64,000 nt of DNA from Prolixibacteraceae bacterium (GTDB lineage: Bacteria; Bacteroidota; Bacteroidia; Bacteroidales; Prolixibacteraceae): NCBI GenBank assembly GCA_019856515.1, contig CP082230.1, forward strand, positions 3,224,001 to 3,288,000. The letters run 5' to 3'. The notes under the pieces were generated by a model. That model did not search any database. It saw nothing but the letters and a program-made list of their open reading frames with translations, and was not told the origin of the DNA. The position numbers and the translations under genes are program-made. Positions 47,342-56,707 of this stretch are shown in pieces. Numbering within the stretch: the first letter of the stretch is position 1; the number at the start of each line of letters is the position of its first letter.

Positions 47342-48049
47342 ATGCTTACTATGAAGAGTTATATTCACCCCCTCCAAGAAGAGTATGATTTATCTACATT
47401 TAACTTTTTTAAGTCATTAACACCTGACGAATTAAAGTTATTAGAAAGTCAAGCTTCTACTAGTCAATATAAAAAAGGCGATGTAGTTTATCATGAAGGG
47501 AAACGCCTAACTGGCTTCTATTGTATCATGAGTGGTGTACTCAAGATTATTAAAACAGGTAGTGACGGTAAAGAGCAGATTATACGATTTGTAACCAAAG
47601 GAGATATTATCGCTTATCGTTCGCTTCTGAGTAAAGAAGGAGCGTGTACTACTGCAAAAGTTATTGAACAAGCTGTTTTGGTGCATGTACCATATAATGC
47701 TTTGACATCTATTCTTTCTACTAACCATAGATTCACATTGAATACTTTACAGGTGGTGTGTAAAGAACTAAAGGATGCCAATAACTATATCACAGATATT
47801 GCACATAAGACAGTAAGAGAGAGAGTCGCAGAAGTACTAATAATGCTTCGTGATAAATTTGGTGTAAATAAAGATAATGTACTGCAAGTTTCTTTAACTA
47901 GAGAAGAGATTGCAAATATGGTCGGAACTGCCACCGAATCAGTAATTCGACTACTCTCAGAGTTTAAACATGATAAGATTATAGAGATAAAAGGAAGAGA
48001 AATTAAATTCGTTAACCTTCCTAGATTGACACGAATTGCTAATATGTAA
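47342..48049 (+). CDS. Crp/Fnr-family transcriptional regulator
   Basis: 235 residues (an ATG three codons in is also possible). The N-terminal cyclic-nucleotide-binding-type barrel (about 20-140) contains YKKGDVVYHEGKRLTGFYCI and FVTKGDIIAYRSLLSKE. The C-terminal helix-turn-helix is LTREEIANMVGTATESVIRL. The Cys cluster of oxygen-sensing FNR is absent, so it is not an iron-sulfur FNR. The ligand is unknown. A palindromic array upstream suggests autoregulation and perhaps control of the divergent pterin operon. Confidence 0.92.
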   Translation: MLTMKSYIHPLQEEYDLSTFNFFKSLTPDELKLLESQASTSQYKKGDVVYHEGKRLTGFYCIMSGVLKIIKTGSDGKEQIIRFVTKGDIIAYRSLLSKEGACTTAKVIEQAVLVHVPYNALTSILSTNHRFTLNTLQVVCKELKDANNYITDIAHKTVRERVAEVLIMLRDKFGVNKDNVLQVSLTREEIANMVGTATESVIRLLSEFKHDKIIEIKGREIKFVNLPRLTRIANM

Positions 48050-48079
48050 TCGAAATCAATCTTGTCAATAGATATTTTT

Positions 48080-48115
48080 AAGAGGCTTACACGATCAAGT
48101 GTAAGCCTCTTTTGT
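48080..48115 (+). terminator. Intrinsic terminator of the Crp/Fnr-type gene
   Basis: Perfect 13-bp stem AAGAGGCTTACAC / GTGTAAGCCTCTT, 6-nt loop, then TTGTTTT. Confidence 0.92.
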
Positions 48116-48168
48116 TTTATTATTTTCTATAGTTGGTCACTTACGCAAGTGTAAATAAGTAGGAAGTG

Positions 48169-49090
48169 GGCTCTTTCCAAAACTTAGTGGTTCACCATAT
48201 TAAATAGAACAAAGCTCATATACCATTATCACATCCGACACATCAATATCACCTTACTCTTACCAACAAGCTACTTGCTCCTGCTTTTCCCCTGAGATGG
48301 CTCGAAGTTCATTCAAAGTTCACTCGAAGTTCATTCATCGATTTCCCTATTTGGGTGAGGGAATTTCGAATATACTTGGAATGACATCCAAGAAAAAGCA
48401 GGTAATAGTAGCATGTTAGTCAGGTGATGGCGGCTTTAAGGGTTCTTTATGAATCTCTATTTATCTAAAATGTCTTAATCTCGCAGGTTGTATCCTTTAG
48501 GACAATATTTCAATGATTTGTGATCTTCTTCCATCTTGAATATGTTGTCCAATAATTGCACAGCTTTAATAGGCATCTAAACTCTTCTATGTTACTAATT
48601 TTGGCGATATATGGCATCGAGAATACAGGAGTCTGCTTGCAATCGATTCTGTTTCCTAGCTCGAGCTACGTGTTCCTATGAGGGTGCATAAAGACCATGA
48701 ATTACCCTATTAAGATTGTTCATGATTCTTATGATAACTAAGATCAGAAAAGTGCTTCTACTTTAGGAAATAACCGACATCTTAGATAAGGTTTCCTTCG
48801 TAGTTTATTGATACTTCAAGGATACTTCGTTGATAGTTCATTCATCAAAAATGTTTAATAGATCAATATTCTATTGTCACACTATAGGTTTGGTGATGCA
48901 AAAGAGTTAAGAAACCATAACGATATGTGTTCGTGATGGTTATGATGAAATTATTATAGTAATGGGTTCAAAAAGCTTAAACCTACAATAAACGATGGTC
49001 TGTTTGTTGTAATTTAATTGGAGAATATAACGTTGCATTGATGATTTGGTTGCAACGATATGTGGTTACCCACAAGTTTCGGAAAGAGCC
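48169..49090. mobile_element. Non-coding element with terminal inverted repeats (ISL3-like ends), copy B of the repeat family
   Basis: The left end GGCTCTTTCCAAAACTT (48169 on) matches the inverted right end (GGCTCTTTCCGAAACTTGTG on the minus strand, ending 49090) at most of 25 positions. GGCTCTTT ends resemble those of ISL3-family insertion sequences. AATAAGTA occurs at 48154-48161 and 49091-49098, which fits an 8-bp target duplication, though seven extra bases lie between the left copy and the left end. The first 418 bp repeat copy A; the rest is unique. Two 11-bp triplets occur (48302-48334, 48810-48842). There is no transposase, so it would need one in trans (MITE-like) or is a decayed remnant. 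Confidence 0.65.
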
Positions 49091-49196
49091 AATAAGTAAT
49101 GAGAGATAATGAGAAAAGAGAATTCATCGAAATGAATTCTCTTTTTAGATATTTGATGATTAATCGCAATTTCCATATGGGATAAGGCTGATCATC

Positions 49197-51431
49197 TTAA
49201 ATTGATTTCTTTGAATAATGAACAAAGTCTCTATATGCTTTTGCAATATTTACTGAGTGGAAAAGCAGATTCTTAGATTCTGACAAAATATTAAAGAATA
49301 GTACTGAATTACGGGTATTAACCTCTTTCTTCTTAATTCTTTTAATCTGAAGCTTTTCAAGCTCTGACATAAACTCAAGTACCTCTCCACGTTCGTTGAT
49401 AAGTTCATCAATTTTATCAAAACGCTCTTCTTTAACTACATGTATTACTGAATTGTAGAAGTCATTGACTTTATTAACAAGTTGTATTAACTCTTCAGCT
49501 TGAACATCTACAAAAGGTCTATGATTATTGCTGATATGCTCATAAAGCGGAGTGATGATATAATTCAATGAATGTGATAACTCACGAAGATAATCGACGA
49601 TCTGCACATAATAGTGACCTGTTTCAACAGAGTCTGCTTGAAGCCTTAGAACAACACTATTTACGTTATTCTTCCACTTTTTAGTTTTCTGACTTAAATA
49701 GTCAACCTCTTCTAATATCTCTTTGATATTTTTGCGATCTTCATTTAGGAAGCTTTCAATTGCAACAAGATAGCCTTTTGAAGTTATCAACACAGAGTTA
49801 GTAACTCTTTGCTTGCTCTTTTCTAGCACTTTAGTCGTCTCTAAAACCTCTTCTGTTAACTCTTCTTCCTCTTCGTTATCATTGTCTTTTTTACTCTTAA
49901 AAGTAGATTTAAACACCAAGAATATAGCTAAAGCTAAGAATAAGAATACTGTTCCATCACCAACAACACTAATAGTTGCTCCGATGATCGCTGCACTCGA
50001 GAAAGCAACAATGGCAGTCATAAACCATCCACCTACAACAGTAAAAACACCAGAGATACGATAAACGGCAGACTCTCTATCCCAGGCTTTGTCAGCAAGG
50101 GAAGTACCCATAGCTACCATAAAAGTTACGTATGTCGTAGAGAGAGGCAGTTTATAAGAAGTACCTATCGATATCAAGATACTAGCAACCACCAGATTTA
50201 CAGAGGCACGAATAAGATCAAAAGCAGTGTCATCTTCATTTTTTGGTTGTTTTGTAAAACGCTTTCTAATACGTCCTTTAATACCTTCAGCAACTATTTT
50301 ACCTAACCCTTGAGAGACAGAAATGGAAGATCTTACAATGGCTCTAGATACTGCTGACGATTCAAAACGTTCTTCAGATTCTCCTTGATTAGATAGGTTA
50401 AGAGAAGTGGCAATCACTTTCTTTGCTTTCTTCGAAGTGATCAAAGTAACGATCATGATAATACCAGCAATCAACAGCATATATGTTTCTGTTTCTACTG
50501 GTTTAGTAAGAATAGACATCGACATCGCATCTGGAGCTAATCCTGATACTCTCCATGCATTGAATGACTCAAAACCAGCTAAAGGAACTCCGATGAAGTT
50601 AACCAAGTCATTACCAGCAAATGCCATTGCAAGTGCAAATGTACCAATCAAAACAACGACCTTCAAGATATTTACCTTCTTAAATATCATCGAAATCAAT
50701 TGGAGGATCACAGTACAAGAAATAAAACAGATGCTAATGATTGTTGTCGTATGGCTTTTGATATACTTTACATGTTCTGGATCAATCCAAGATGCACCTT
50801 TTGCTCCTTTAATAAGTATAAAGTATGTAATAAATGCTAGGCAAAGTCCACCAAAGATAGAGCCGTAGTATTTGATCTTCTTATCGAACTTAAATGTAAA
50901 GATCAAACGCGTTATCCATTGAACTAAAGCTCCAATGGAGAAGGCTATAACGACAGAGAATAGTATGCCAAATATAATGGCCAACGCTTTATCTGTATTA
51001 ATATATTGGTGAATATCAGCAATAGACTGCCCTAAGTTTGATATTTTCACCAATGCAACAGCTACAGAAGAACCTAGTAATTCAAATACAATTGATACAG
51101 TTGTAGAAGTAGGTAGTCCCAATGAGTTAAAGAGGTCTAATAAGATAATATCGGTAATCATGACTGTGACAAATATGATCATAATCTCATTGAACATGAA
51201 CATATTTGGATTCATAATACCCTTACGAGCCACCTCCATCATCCCACTAGAGAATGTGGCCCCAACTAAAATACCCAAACTCGCTACGGCAAAGATGACC
51301 CATTTGGGTGCAGCCTTTGATCCAATAGCCGAATTTAAGAAGTTTACTGCATCATTACTAACCCCCACTATAAGGTCAGAAATCGCCAAGGCGAACAGTA
51401 TAACTACTAGCGTTAAATAAAACGTTTCCAT
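49197..51431 (-). CDS. PiT-family inorganic phosphate permease with C-terminal PhoU-like helical domain
   Basis: 744 residues. The two PiT signatures GVSNDAVNFLNSAIGSKAAP (about 23-42) and AGNDLVNFIGVPLAGFESF (about 271-289) lie in two halves of a transmembrane domain (about 1-525) with 10-12 segments and a cytoplasmic loop (GKIVAEGIKGRIRKRF). The C-terminal 200 residues (about 545-744) are acidic at first (EEEEELTEEVLE), then helical and soluble, like PhoU/DUF47-type regulators fused to PiT proteins in Bacteroidota. It imports phosphate by symport. It is divergent from phoR-phoB, which suggests phosphate control. Confidence 0.92.
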   Translation of the reverse strand: METFYLTLVVILFALAISDLIVGVSNDAVNFLNSAIGSKAAPKWVIFAVASLGILVGATFSSGMMEVARKGIMNPNMFMFNEIMIIFVTVMITDIILLDLFNSLGLPTSTTVSIVFELLGSSVAVALVKISNLGQSIADIHQYINTDKALAIIFGILFSVVIAFSIGALVQWITRLIFTFKFDKKIKYYGSIFGGLCLAFITYFILIKGAKGASWIDPEHVKYIKSHTTTIISICFISCTVILQLISMIFKKVNILKVVVLIGTFALAMAFAGNDLVNFIGVPLAGFESFNAWRVSGLAPDAMSMSILTKPVETETYMLLIAGIIMIVTLITSKKAKKVIATSLNLSNQGESEERFESSAVSRAIVRSSISVSQGLGKIVAEGIKGRIRKRFTKQPKNEDDTAFDLIRASVNLVVASILISIGTSYKLPLSTTYVTFMVAMGTSLADKAWDRESAVYRISGVFTVVGGWFMTAIVAFSSAAIIGATISVVGDGTVFLFLALAIFLVFKSTFKSKKDNDNEEEEELTEEVLETTKVLEKSKQRVTNSVLITSKGYLVAIESFLNEDRKNIKEILEEVDYLSQKTKKWKNNVNSVVLRLQADSVETGHYYVQIVDYLRELSHSLNYIITPLYEHISNNHRPFVDVQAEELIQLVNKVNDFYNSVIHVVKEERFDKIDELINERGEVLEFMSELEKLQIKRIKKKEVNTRNSVLFFNILSESKNLLFHSVNIAKAYRDFVHYSKKSI

Positions 51432-51537
51432 GAATAAATAATTAATTTGGTTTTTTGATTTTATGACTGCAATTACCTTATTTGAAATTACTTGAATGTT
51501 AAATCAATTTGATTTATTTGTTAGACATTTTGATACT

Positions 51538-51554
51538 GTTAAGTTTAGGTTAAC
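51538..51554. promoter_or_regulatory. Candidate Pho box between the PiT gene and phoR
   Basis: GTTAAGTTTAGGTTAAC carries two TTAA cores exactly 11 bp apart, the spacing of PhoB/PhoP-type direct-repeat boxes. It lies in the 194-bp divergent region between the phosphate permease and the sensor kinase. The consensus for this phylum is unknown to me, so the call is tentative. Confidence 0.35.
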
Positions 51555-51625
51555 TGCCATGTTATATAATATTTTTTGCTCATCTTTGGATGATTAAATA
51601 GATCTTGAATAATTCGCATAACTAC

Positions 51626-52657
51626 ATGAAATCCTATACGTTAAAAAGCTTGTCAGTATATTTGTCTCTAGCACTGACTTTGATATTCGTTGTATTTCTT
51701 ACAATCAACTTTGTTTACCATCGATTATGGTTTTTATGTATCTCTGTACCTATACTTTTTGTTGTTACCATACTCATTGTTAACTATATCTTAAACAGTT
51801 TGGTCTACGATAAGTTGAAACCTATCTATAAAATTGTTCGTTCTATCCCTGTGTCGGATAGAAAAACGAAAAATAACTTAATGAATTCGATCGATTTGAT
51901 CAATGAAGTACATAGAGAAGTAGAGGAGTGGTCACACCTTAAAATAGCTGAAATTAAACGTCTTAAAGGGTTAGAGAAATACCGTAAGGACTATATCGGA
52001 AATGTTTCTCACGAACTTAGAACTCCTATCTTCAATATTCAGGGATATGTATTGACCCTGCTTGATGGTGGAATGGACGATCCAAAGATTAATAAACTAT
52101 ATCTTGAAAGAACAGAAAAGAGTGTAGATAGAATGATATCTATAGTTGATGATTTAGAATCGATCACAAAACTTGAAGCGGGAGAGTTGAAACTTAATAG
52201 AACTAGATTTGATATCGTACAGTTGGCACAAGAGGTTTTTGACCTTGAGGAGAGAGAGTCCACTGAGAGGAATATTACGCTTCGTTTCGGTAAAATTTTT
52301 GAAAAACCTATTACTGTTTATGGAGATCGAATGAAGATATTTGATGTCTTAAGAAACCTTATTGGTAATGGGGTGAAATACGGTTCAAAAGGAGGATTTG
52401 TGAAGGTTGGTTTCTACGATATGATGGATCATATTATGGTAGAGATTACTGACAATGGCGTTGGTATTGAGAATGATCATGTACATCGTATCTTTGAACG
52501 ATTCTATCGAATTGATAAAAGTAGATCAAGAAAAGAGGGTGGGACAGGTTTAGGTCTAGCCATCGTGAAACATATATTAGAAGCTCATAACCAATCTATT
52601 CAGGTAAAAAGTGCCCTAGATAAAGGAAGTACATTTACTTTTACCTTAGAGAAATAG
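51626..52657 (+). CDS. phoR: Sensor histidine kinase, PhoR-like
   Basis: 343 residues from the ATG at 51626; an upstream TTG adds seven residues. Two transmembrane segments (about 8-30 and 33-55) are nearly adjacent, so there is no real periplasmic sensor domain. A HAMP-like linker leads to the H-box YIGNVSHELRTPIFN (His129). The N-box is VLRNLIGNGVKYGS, and G-boxes ITDNGVGIE and GGTGLGLAIVK follow. Lack of a sensor domain fits PhoR, which senses phosphate through transporter proteins. It is 59 bp upstream of its response regulator. Confidence 0.88.
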   Translation: MKSYTLKSLSVYLSLALTLIFVVFLTINFVYHRLWFLCISVPILFVVTILIVNYILNSLVYDKLKPIYKIVRSIPVSDRKTKNNLMNSIDLINEVHREVEEWSHLKIAEIKRLKGLEKYRKDYIGNVSHELRTPIFNIQGYVLTLLDGGMDDPKINKLYLERTEKSVDRMISIVDDLESITKLEAGELKLNRTRFDIVQLAQEVFDLEERESTERNITLRFGKIFEKPITVYGDRMKIFDVLRNLIGNGVKYGSKGGFVKVGFYDMMDHIMVEITDNGVGIENDHVHRIFERFYRIDKSRSRKEGGTGLGLAIVKHILEAHNQSIQVKSALDKGSTFTFTLEK

Positions 52658-52716
52658 ATTACGACTTTTATCATCTTTTTTATGTATATTTGATTACATC
52701 CAAAACAATATTAAAA

Positions 52717-53418
52717 ATGAGTGACGATTACAGCAAATACACGATTCTACTTGTGGATGACGAAGAAGATATTCTTGAATTCATTAGCTATAACTTACGT
52801 AGAGAAGGATTTAATGTACATACCGCAAGAAATGGAGAAGAAGCAATCCAACAAGCTACAAAATATAGTCCTCATCTGATTATCCTAGATGTGATGATGC
52901 CAGAAATGGATGGGATTGTTGCTTGTGAAGAGATTCGTAAAATCCCTTCATTAAAGGGATGTATCATTGCTTTCCTTACAGCAAGAGGCGAAGATTATTC
53001 ACAAATTGCTGGTTTCGAAGCGGGAGCGGATGATTATATTACGAAACCAATCCGTCCAAAAGTGTTGATAAGTCGTGTTAAAGCACTGCTTAAAAGACAT
53101 GATTCTAACACAGTGGAGGCTGTCGAAGATAAAAATATCCTTAAGATAAGTGATCTCATTATTGACAAAGAGAAATATCTTTTGATCAAAGATGAGAAGG
53201 AGATGATCTTACCTCGTAAAGAGTTTGAATTACTCTCTTTATTGGTATCAAAATCAGGTAAAGTATTTACTAGAGAGGAGATATATAATACGGTGTGGGG
53301 AGACAATGTTATTGTTGGTGATCGAACTATTGATGTACACATCCGTAAGCTTAGAGAAAAAATTGGTAGTGAGCATATTAAAACACTCAAAGGTGTTGGG
53401 TATAAATTTGTTGAATAA
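52717..53418 (+). CDS. phoB: OmpR/PhoB-family response regulator
   Basis: 233 residues from the ATG at 52717; a TTG nine codons earlier is less likely. The receiver domain begins YTILLVDDEEDILEFI, has phospho-acceptor Asp58 in LIILDVMMPEMDG and the Lys switch in DDYITKPIRP. The winged helix ends with VGDRTIDVHIRKLREKIGSE and IKTLKGVGYKFVE, typical of PhoB. Pairing with the kinase and the neighbouring phosphate permease supports PhoB, but other OmpR regulators cannot be ruled out by sequence alone. Confidence 0.88.
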   Translation: MSDDYSKYTILLVDDEEDILEFISYNLRREGFNVHTARNGEEAIQQATKYSPHLIILDVMMPEMDGIVACEEIRKIPSLKGCIIAFLTARGEDYSQIAGFEAGADDYITKPIRPKVLISRVKALLKRHDSNTVEAVEDKNILKISDLIIDKEKYLLIKDEKEMILPRKEFELLSLLVSKSGKVFTREEIYNTVWGDNVIVGDRTIDVHIRKLREKIGSEHIKTLKGVGYKFVE

Positions 53419-53564
53419 CATATTTTTTTATCTTAAATTCATTACATTCTTTAGTTACTTTACCATAGGAAGAAAAAGGAATCAAACTTTTAGTTTAGGG
53501 AGATTGTTATATATGATAGTAGATCACCCTAATTGAATCTATGTCAAGAATTAAAGAATACGCT

Positions 53565-54020
53565 ATGAAACGAATTTTTTCACTTTTCGCCATTGTCTTT
53601 TCTGTTACATTTTGGGGGTGTAAAGAGAAGAAAGTAAAGGAGGTCCCCAAAGAAGTTCCTGTTATTGAGGAGGTTGTTACTGAAGTTGTGACTCCTATTG
53701 AAGAAACCATAGAAGTTGAAGAAACAGTGGTTATAAGAGGAGTCAACCTTAAGGATCGATACTTTATTATTGTTGGAAGTTATAATATTTACAACAATGC
53801 TGAGGTCTTAAAAACTGAGCTAATAAAGCTAGGCTACAGTCCTGTTGTATTCATGCAAGATGAGAATGGTCAGTTCAAAGTAGCTATCGAATCATTCCAA
53901 TCACTAAAGCAGGCTGAAAATGAGATGTCGAATCTTATGAAAGGAAAGAAACTATTGAAACACAGTTGGATCTTCAAACGAAAAGGAGAGATTAAACCAT
54001 TCAATAAAAACCCAATTTAA
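53565..54020 (+). CDS. SPOR-domain lipoprotein
   Basis: 151 residues from the ATG at 53565, which opens the lipoprotein signal (MKRIFSLFAIVFSVTFWGC, Cys at 19). A Val/Glu/Pro-rich linker (about 20-65: KEVPKEVPVIEEVVTEVV) leads to a SPOR-type domain starting RYFIIVGSYNIYNN and ending HSWIFKR. SPOR domains bind peptidoglycan stripped of stem peptides, usually at the septum. It lies 146 bp after phoB and may be read from its transcript, but no functional link to phosphate is evident. Confidence 0.82.
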   Translation: MKRIFSLFAIVFSVTFWGCKEKKVKEVPKEVPVIEEVVTEVVTPIEETIEVEETVVIRGVNLKDRYFIIVGSYNIYNNAEVLKTELIKLGYSPVVFMQDENGQFKVAIESFQSLKQAENEMSNLMKGKKLLKHSWIFKRKGEIKPFNKNPI

Positions 54021-54038
54021 TAATGTGGTTATTTAATT

Positions 54039-54092
54039 AAAAGAAAAAGGAAGGAGACTGGACTAGATCCATTACTCTTTCCTTTTTCTTTT
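54039..54092. terminator. Terminator after the SPOR lipoprotein gene
   Basis: An A/G-rich arm (AAAAGAAAAAGGAAGGAG, 54039-54056) pairs with a C/T-rich arm (CTCTTTCCTTTTTCTTTT, 54075-54092). It separates the convergent SPOR-lipoprotein and rpoN genes. Confidence 0.75.
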
Positions 54093-54194
54093 ATACATAT
54101 TGTATATATCGATATAACAAACTATATGTCAGTCGAATAAAATCATATATAGAACATTTAATCTGAGTTATCAACAATGTGTATTATCTATCTA

Positions 54195-55652
54195 CTATAT
54201 TTCTTTACGTAATCTAGCTACTGGATATCCCATCTGTTCACGATATTTCGCAATCGTTCTACGAGCAACATTATAACTCTTGCTCTTAAGTATATCTGAG
54301 AGCTTTTGATCTGTTAATGGCTTCTTCTTATTCTCTCCCTCGATGAACTCTTTAAGAATTTGCTTAATCTCCCTTGTTGAAACCTCTTCTCCATCATCCT
54401 TCTGCATTGCTTCAGAAAAGAAATATTTCACTTGAAATGTGCCAAAATGGGTCTGGATATATTTGCTATTCGAGACACGCGATATTGTTGAAACATCTAA
54501 ACCCGTACGATCAGCAATATCTTTCAATATCATCGGCCTTATTTTAGTTTCATCACCATCCATAAAATATTCTCTTTGATAATTGATGATCGCATTCATT
54601 ACCAATAGAAGTGTCTGCTGGCGTTGTCTAACAGCATCTATGAACCATTTTGCAGAGTCTAATTTCTGTTTAACAAAGAGAGCTGTATCTTTCTGTTGAG
54701 AACTACTTTTCCTTCCTGTTGCTTTGTAATCCTTTAGAATGTTAGAATAGGTGTTGTTAACTCTTAATTCCGGGACATTACGTTGATTTAGTGATAAGAC
54801 CAGCTCCCCATCAACAAGTTCAAGAATAAAATCAGGAATAATGGCTTGGCTAGTTCTACCTATTGTATTGCTAAAAGAACTTCCAGGCTTTGGATTAAGC
54901 TTTAGTACCTCTTGGATTGCGTCCTTAAGCATTTCATCATCAATATCTAATCGCTTAATTAATTTATCGTAATGCTTCTTAGAGAATTCATCGAAATGGT
55001 CTTTAATAAGCTCTGTAGCAACTGCAATGACTGGGTCTGATGCATTTTTACGTAACAGTTGAAGTAACAGACACTCTCTTAAATCAGAAGCTCCTACACC
55101 AGAAGGATCTAAGGTTTGTATTTTAGATAGAACCTTAGCTAATTCATCTTCATCTGTATGGATATTTTGCATAAAAAGAAGATCGTCCATAATAGACTCT
55201 AAATCTCTTCTTAGATAGCCATCTTCATCAATATTGCCGACAATATTTTCAGCTAATATCATCTCCTCATCATTCAAGTCAATAAGACTAAGCTGCTCCA
55301 TTAATATTTCATGAAATGAAGCTCCCTCAGTTAATGGCATCTCTTGTGTTTTATCATCAGAGGAGTAGTTGTTTGCTTGATACTTATAAGAGGGAATATC
55401 TTCTTCATTCAAGTAATCATCAACTGAAAATTCTTCATTATCGGAATCAGAATTCGATTTTAAATCTCCATTATAATCGTCATCGATATCTTCAGAACTA
55501 GACCTCTCAAGTTCTAATACTGGGTTTTCCTCTAATTCTTTCTTGATTCTTTGCTCTAACTGCATCGTAGGTAATTCAAGCAATTTAATCACTTGAATTT
55601 GCTGAGGAGACAACTTCTGAAGAAGCTTCTGTTGTAAACTTAACTTTTGCAT
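54195..55652 (-). CDS. rpoN: RNA polymerase sigma-54 factor
   Basis: 485 residues. Region I is glutamine-rich: SLQQKLLQKLSPQQIQVIK and LLELPTMQLEQRIKKELEEN. An acidic linker (about 50-85) precedes the core-binding domain. The C-terminal DNA-binding part ends with the RpoN box ARRTIAKYREQMGYPVARL, which reads the -24 element of sigma-54 promoters. Sigma-54 needs AAA+ activators, and none is present in this window. It is a single-gene unit between a terminator and a 345-bp gap. Confidence 0.97.
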   Translation of the reverse strand: MQKLSLQQKLLQKLSPQQIQVIKLLELPTMQLEQRIKKELEENPVLELERSSSEDIDDDYNGDLKSNSDSDNEEFSVDDYLNEEDIPSYKYQANNYSSDDKTQEMPLTEGASFHEILMEQLSLIDLNDEEMILAENIVGNIDEDGYLRRDLESIMDDLLFMQNIHTDEDELAKVLSKIQTLDPSGVGASDLRECLLLQLLRKNASDPVIAVATELIKDHFDEFSKKHYDKLIKRLDIDDEMLKDAIQEVLKLNPKPGSSFSNTIGRTSQAIIPDFILELVDGELVLSLNQRNVPELRVNNTYSNILKDYKATGRKSSSQQKDTALFVKQKLDSAKWFIDAVRQRQQTLLLVMNAIINYQREYFMDGDETKIRPMILKDIADRTGLDVSTISRVSNSKYIQTHFGTFQVKYFFSEAMQKDDGEEVSTREIKQILKEFIEGENKKKPLTDQKLSDILKSKSYNVARRTIAKYREQMGYPVARLRKEI

Positions 55653-55997
55653 ATATTATTTCCCTTACTTATGCACTTCAACTTAATAACACAAACTCAT
55701 ATCATCTAATATATTTAGTTTAACTCTGTTACACTACAAAATATTTTCAACATCATATACTAGATGGGAAATAGACTATAATTAATGAAGTGAGATATCC
55801 ACAAAAATAGATATCAACATTTGTTATATCCATCTCAATAGGAACAAAATACCAATAAATAAGGAACTATACTAAATCTATGAAAACAAAAACGTTTATT
55901 ATACTACAACTGATTGATAGTAAATCTATTAATTTAAATAAAAAAAGGATTACTCATATGAAGTAATCCTTTTTTATGTATCTCTTTTTTTAATACC
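55653..55997. other. 345-bp region between rpoN and a membrane-protein gene
   Basis: It must contain the rpoN promoter, but I find no good TAnnTTTG match on the minus strand. A terminator for the upstream membrane-protein gene lies at 55941-55975. No gene is visible. Confidence 0.5.
55941..55975 (-). terminator. Intrinsic terminator
   Basis: AAAAAAGGATTACT pairs with AGTAATCCTTTTTT over a short CATATGA-type loop; it ends the leftward membrane-protein gene 23 bp past its stop. Confidence 0.82.
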
Positions 55998-56606
55998 TTA
56001 TTTGATATTTGAGTGACTTGAACCACCATCTTTTCCAATAGCTCTATCATACTCTCTCCACATAATATCTCTTAACTGTTCATTATCTGGACTCTTTTTA
56101 ACGGCTTTGTAAGCTTTAATAAAACGAGGGTGCTTTCGATAGATAATCTCAATAGATGATACTCCTGAGATATACCAAACCACACAACCCAATATTAACC
56201 ATACAAAGACTCGTTTAAATACCCTTGAGATATATACACGTTTCTCTTTCTTATAGACTATAATTTCTGATACTGCTACAAAAAGTAGTAGAAGCATTCC
56301 TATAAGTACTATCACATTATTACTTGTGATAAAAATTAAGTGTTCTGCAGCTCCTACACATGTAATAAAAAGGCCAATACCAGCAAAAAGGGACATTCGT
56401 TTCGTTATTGGATCATACTGACATGTGGCATTATCTTTTTTAATAAAGCTGTAGTCTCGAAAGCGGATAAAACTCCAAATGAGGTAAAAAACTCCCAAGG
56501 CACCGAGAGCAATTCCCTCTAGAAGATATCCATTATTTACTAGCATTACCCGAAAGACAATGCCAATAAATAGTACAAATTCTAAAATTTTCTCTAACGT
56601 TCTCAT
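55998..56606 (-). CDS. Small multi-pass membrane protein, paralogue of the one at 4.3-4.9 kb
   Basis: 202 residues with about five hydrophobic segments (near 8-22, 26-45, 73-93, 97-115 and 132-150) and a polar tail of about 50 residues. The tail, IEIIYRKHPRFIKAYKAV, matches VKVRYREYPRFVKAYELY of the 199-residue protein at 4327-4926; both also begin MR-LE and share an R-K-FWL-IG-type segment before the tail. I do not recognise the family. It lies 101 bp downstream of ruvB on the same strand and ends with a terminator. Confidence 0.8.
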   Translation of the reverse strand: MRTLEKILEFVLFIGIVFRVMLVNNGYLLEGIALGALGVFYLIWSFIRFRDYSFIKKDNATCQYDPITKRMSLFAGIGLFITCVGAAEHLIFITSNNVIVLIGMLLLLFVAVSEIIVYKKEKRVYISRVFKRVFVWLILGCVVWYISGVSSIEIIYRKHPRFIKAYKAVKKSPDNEQLRDIMWREYDRAIGKDGGSSHSNIK

Positions 56607-56707
56607 TATTGAAGTGTTGTTTTCTTATAGAGTGTCACTATAAAAAGTTGTTGACAATAGAGAACAAAAGTATATATTTTACTCTTTATATTATTATGTT
56701 ATCGATA

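Larger units (their letters stand above)
48050..49196. other. 1.15-kb gene-free region with element B
   Basis: Besides the crp-type terminator (48080-48115), nearly all of it is the terminal-inverted-repeat element at 48169-49090. No ORF of useful length exists on either strand. The piece 49099-49196 holds a short hairpin around GAGAAAAGAGAATTCATCG-type sequence near 49110-49145 that may terminate the PiT transcript. Confidence 0.7.

Noticed and set aside
50407..50868. 153-codon plus-strand ORF opposite the PiT gene, with hydrophobic translation
   Set aside because: Antisense to PiT membrane segments; hydrophobic antisense frames are expected there.
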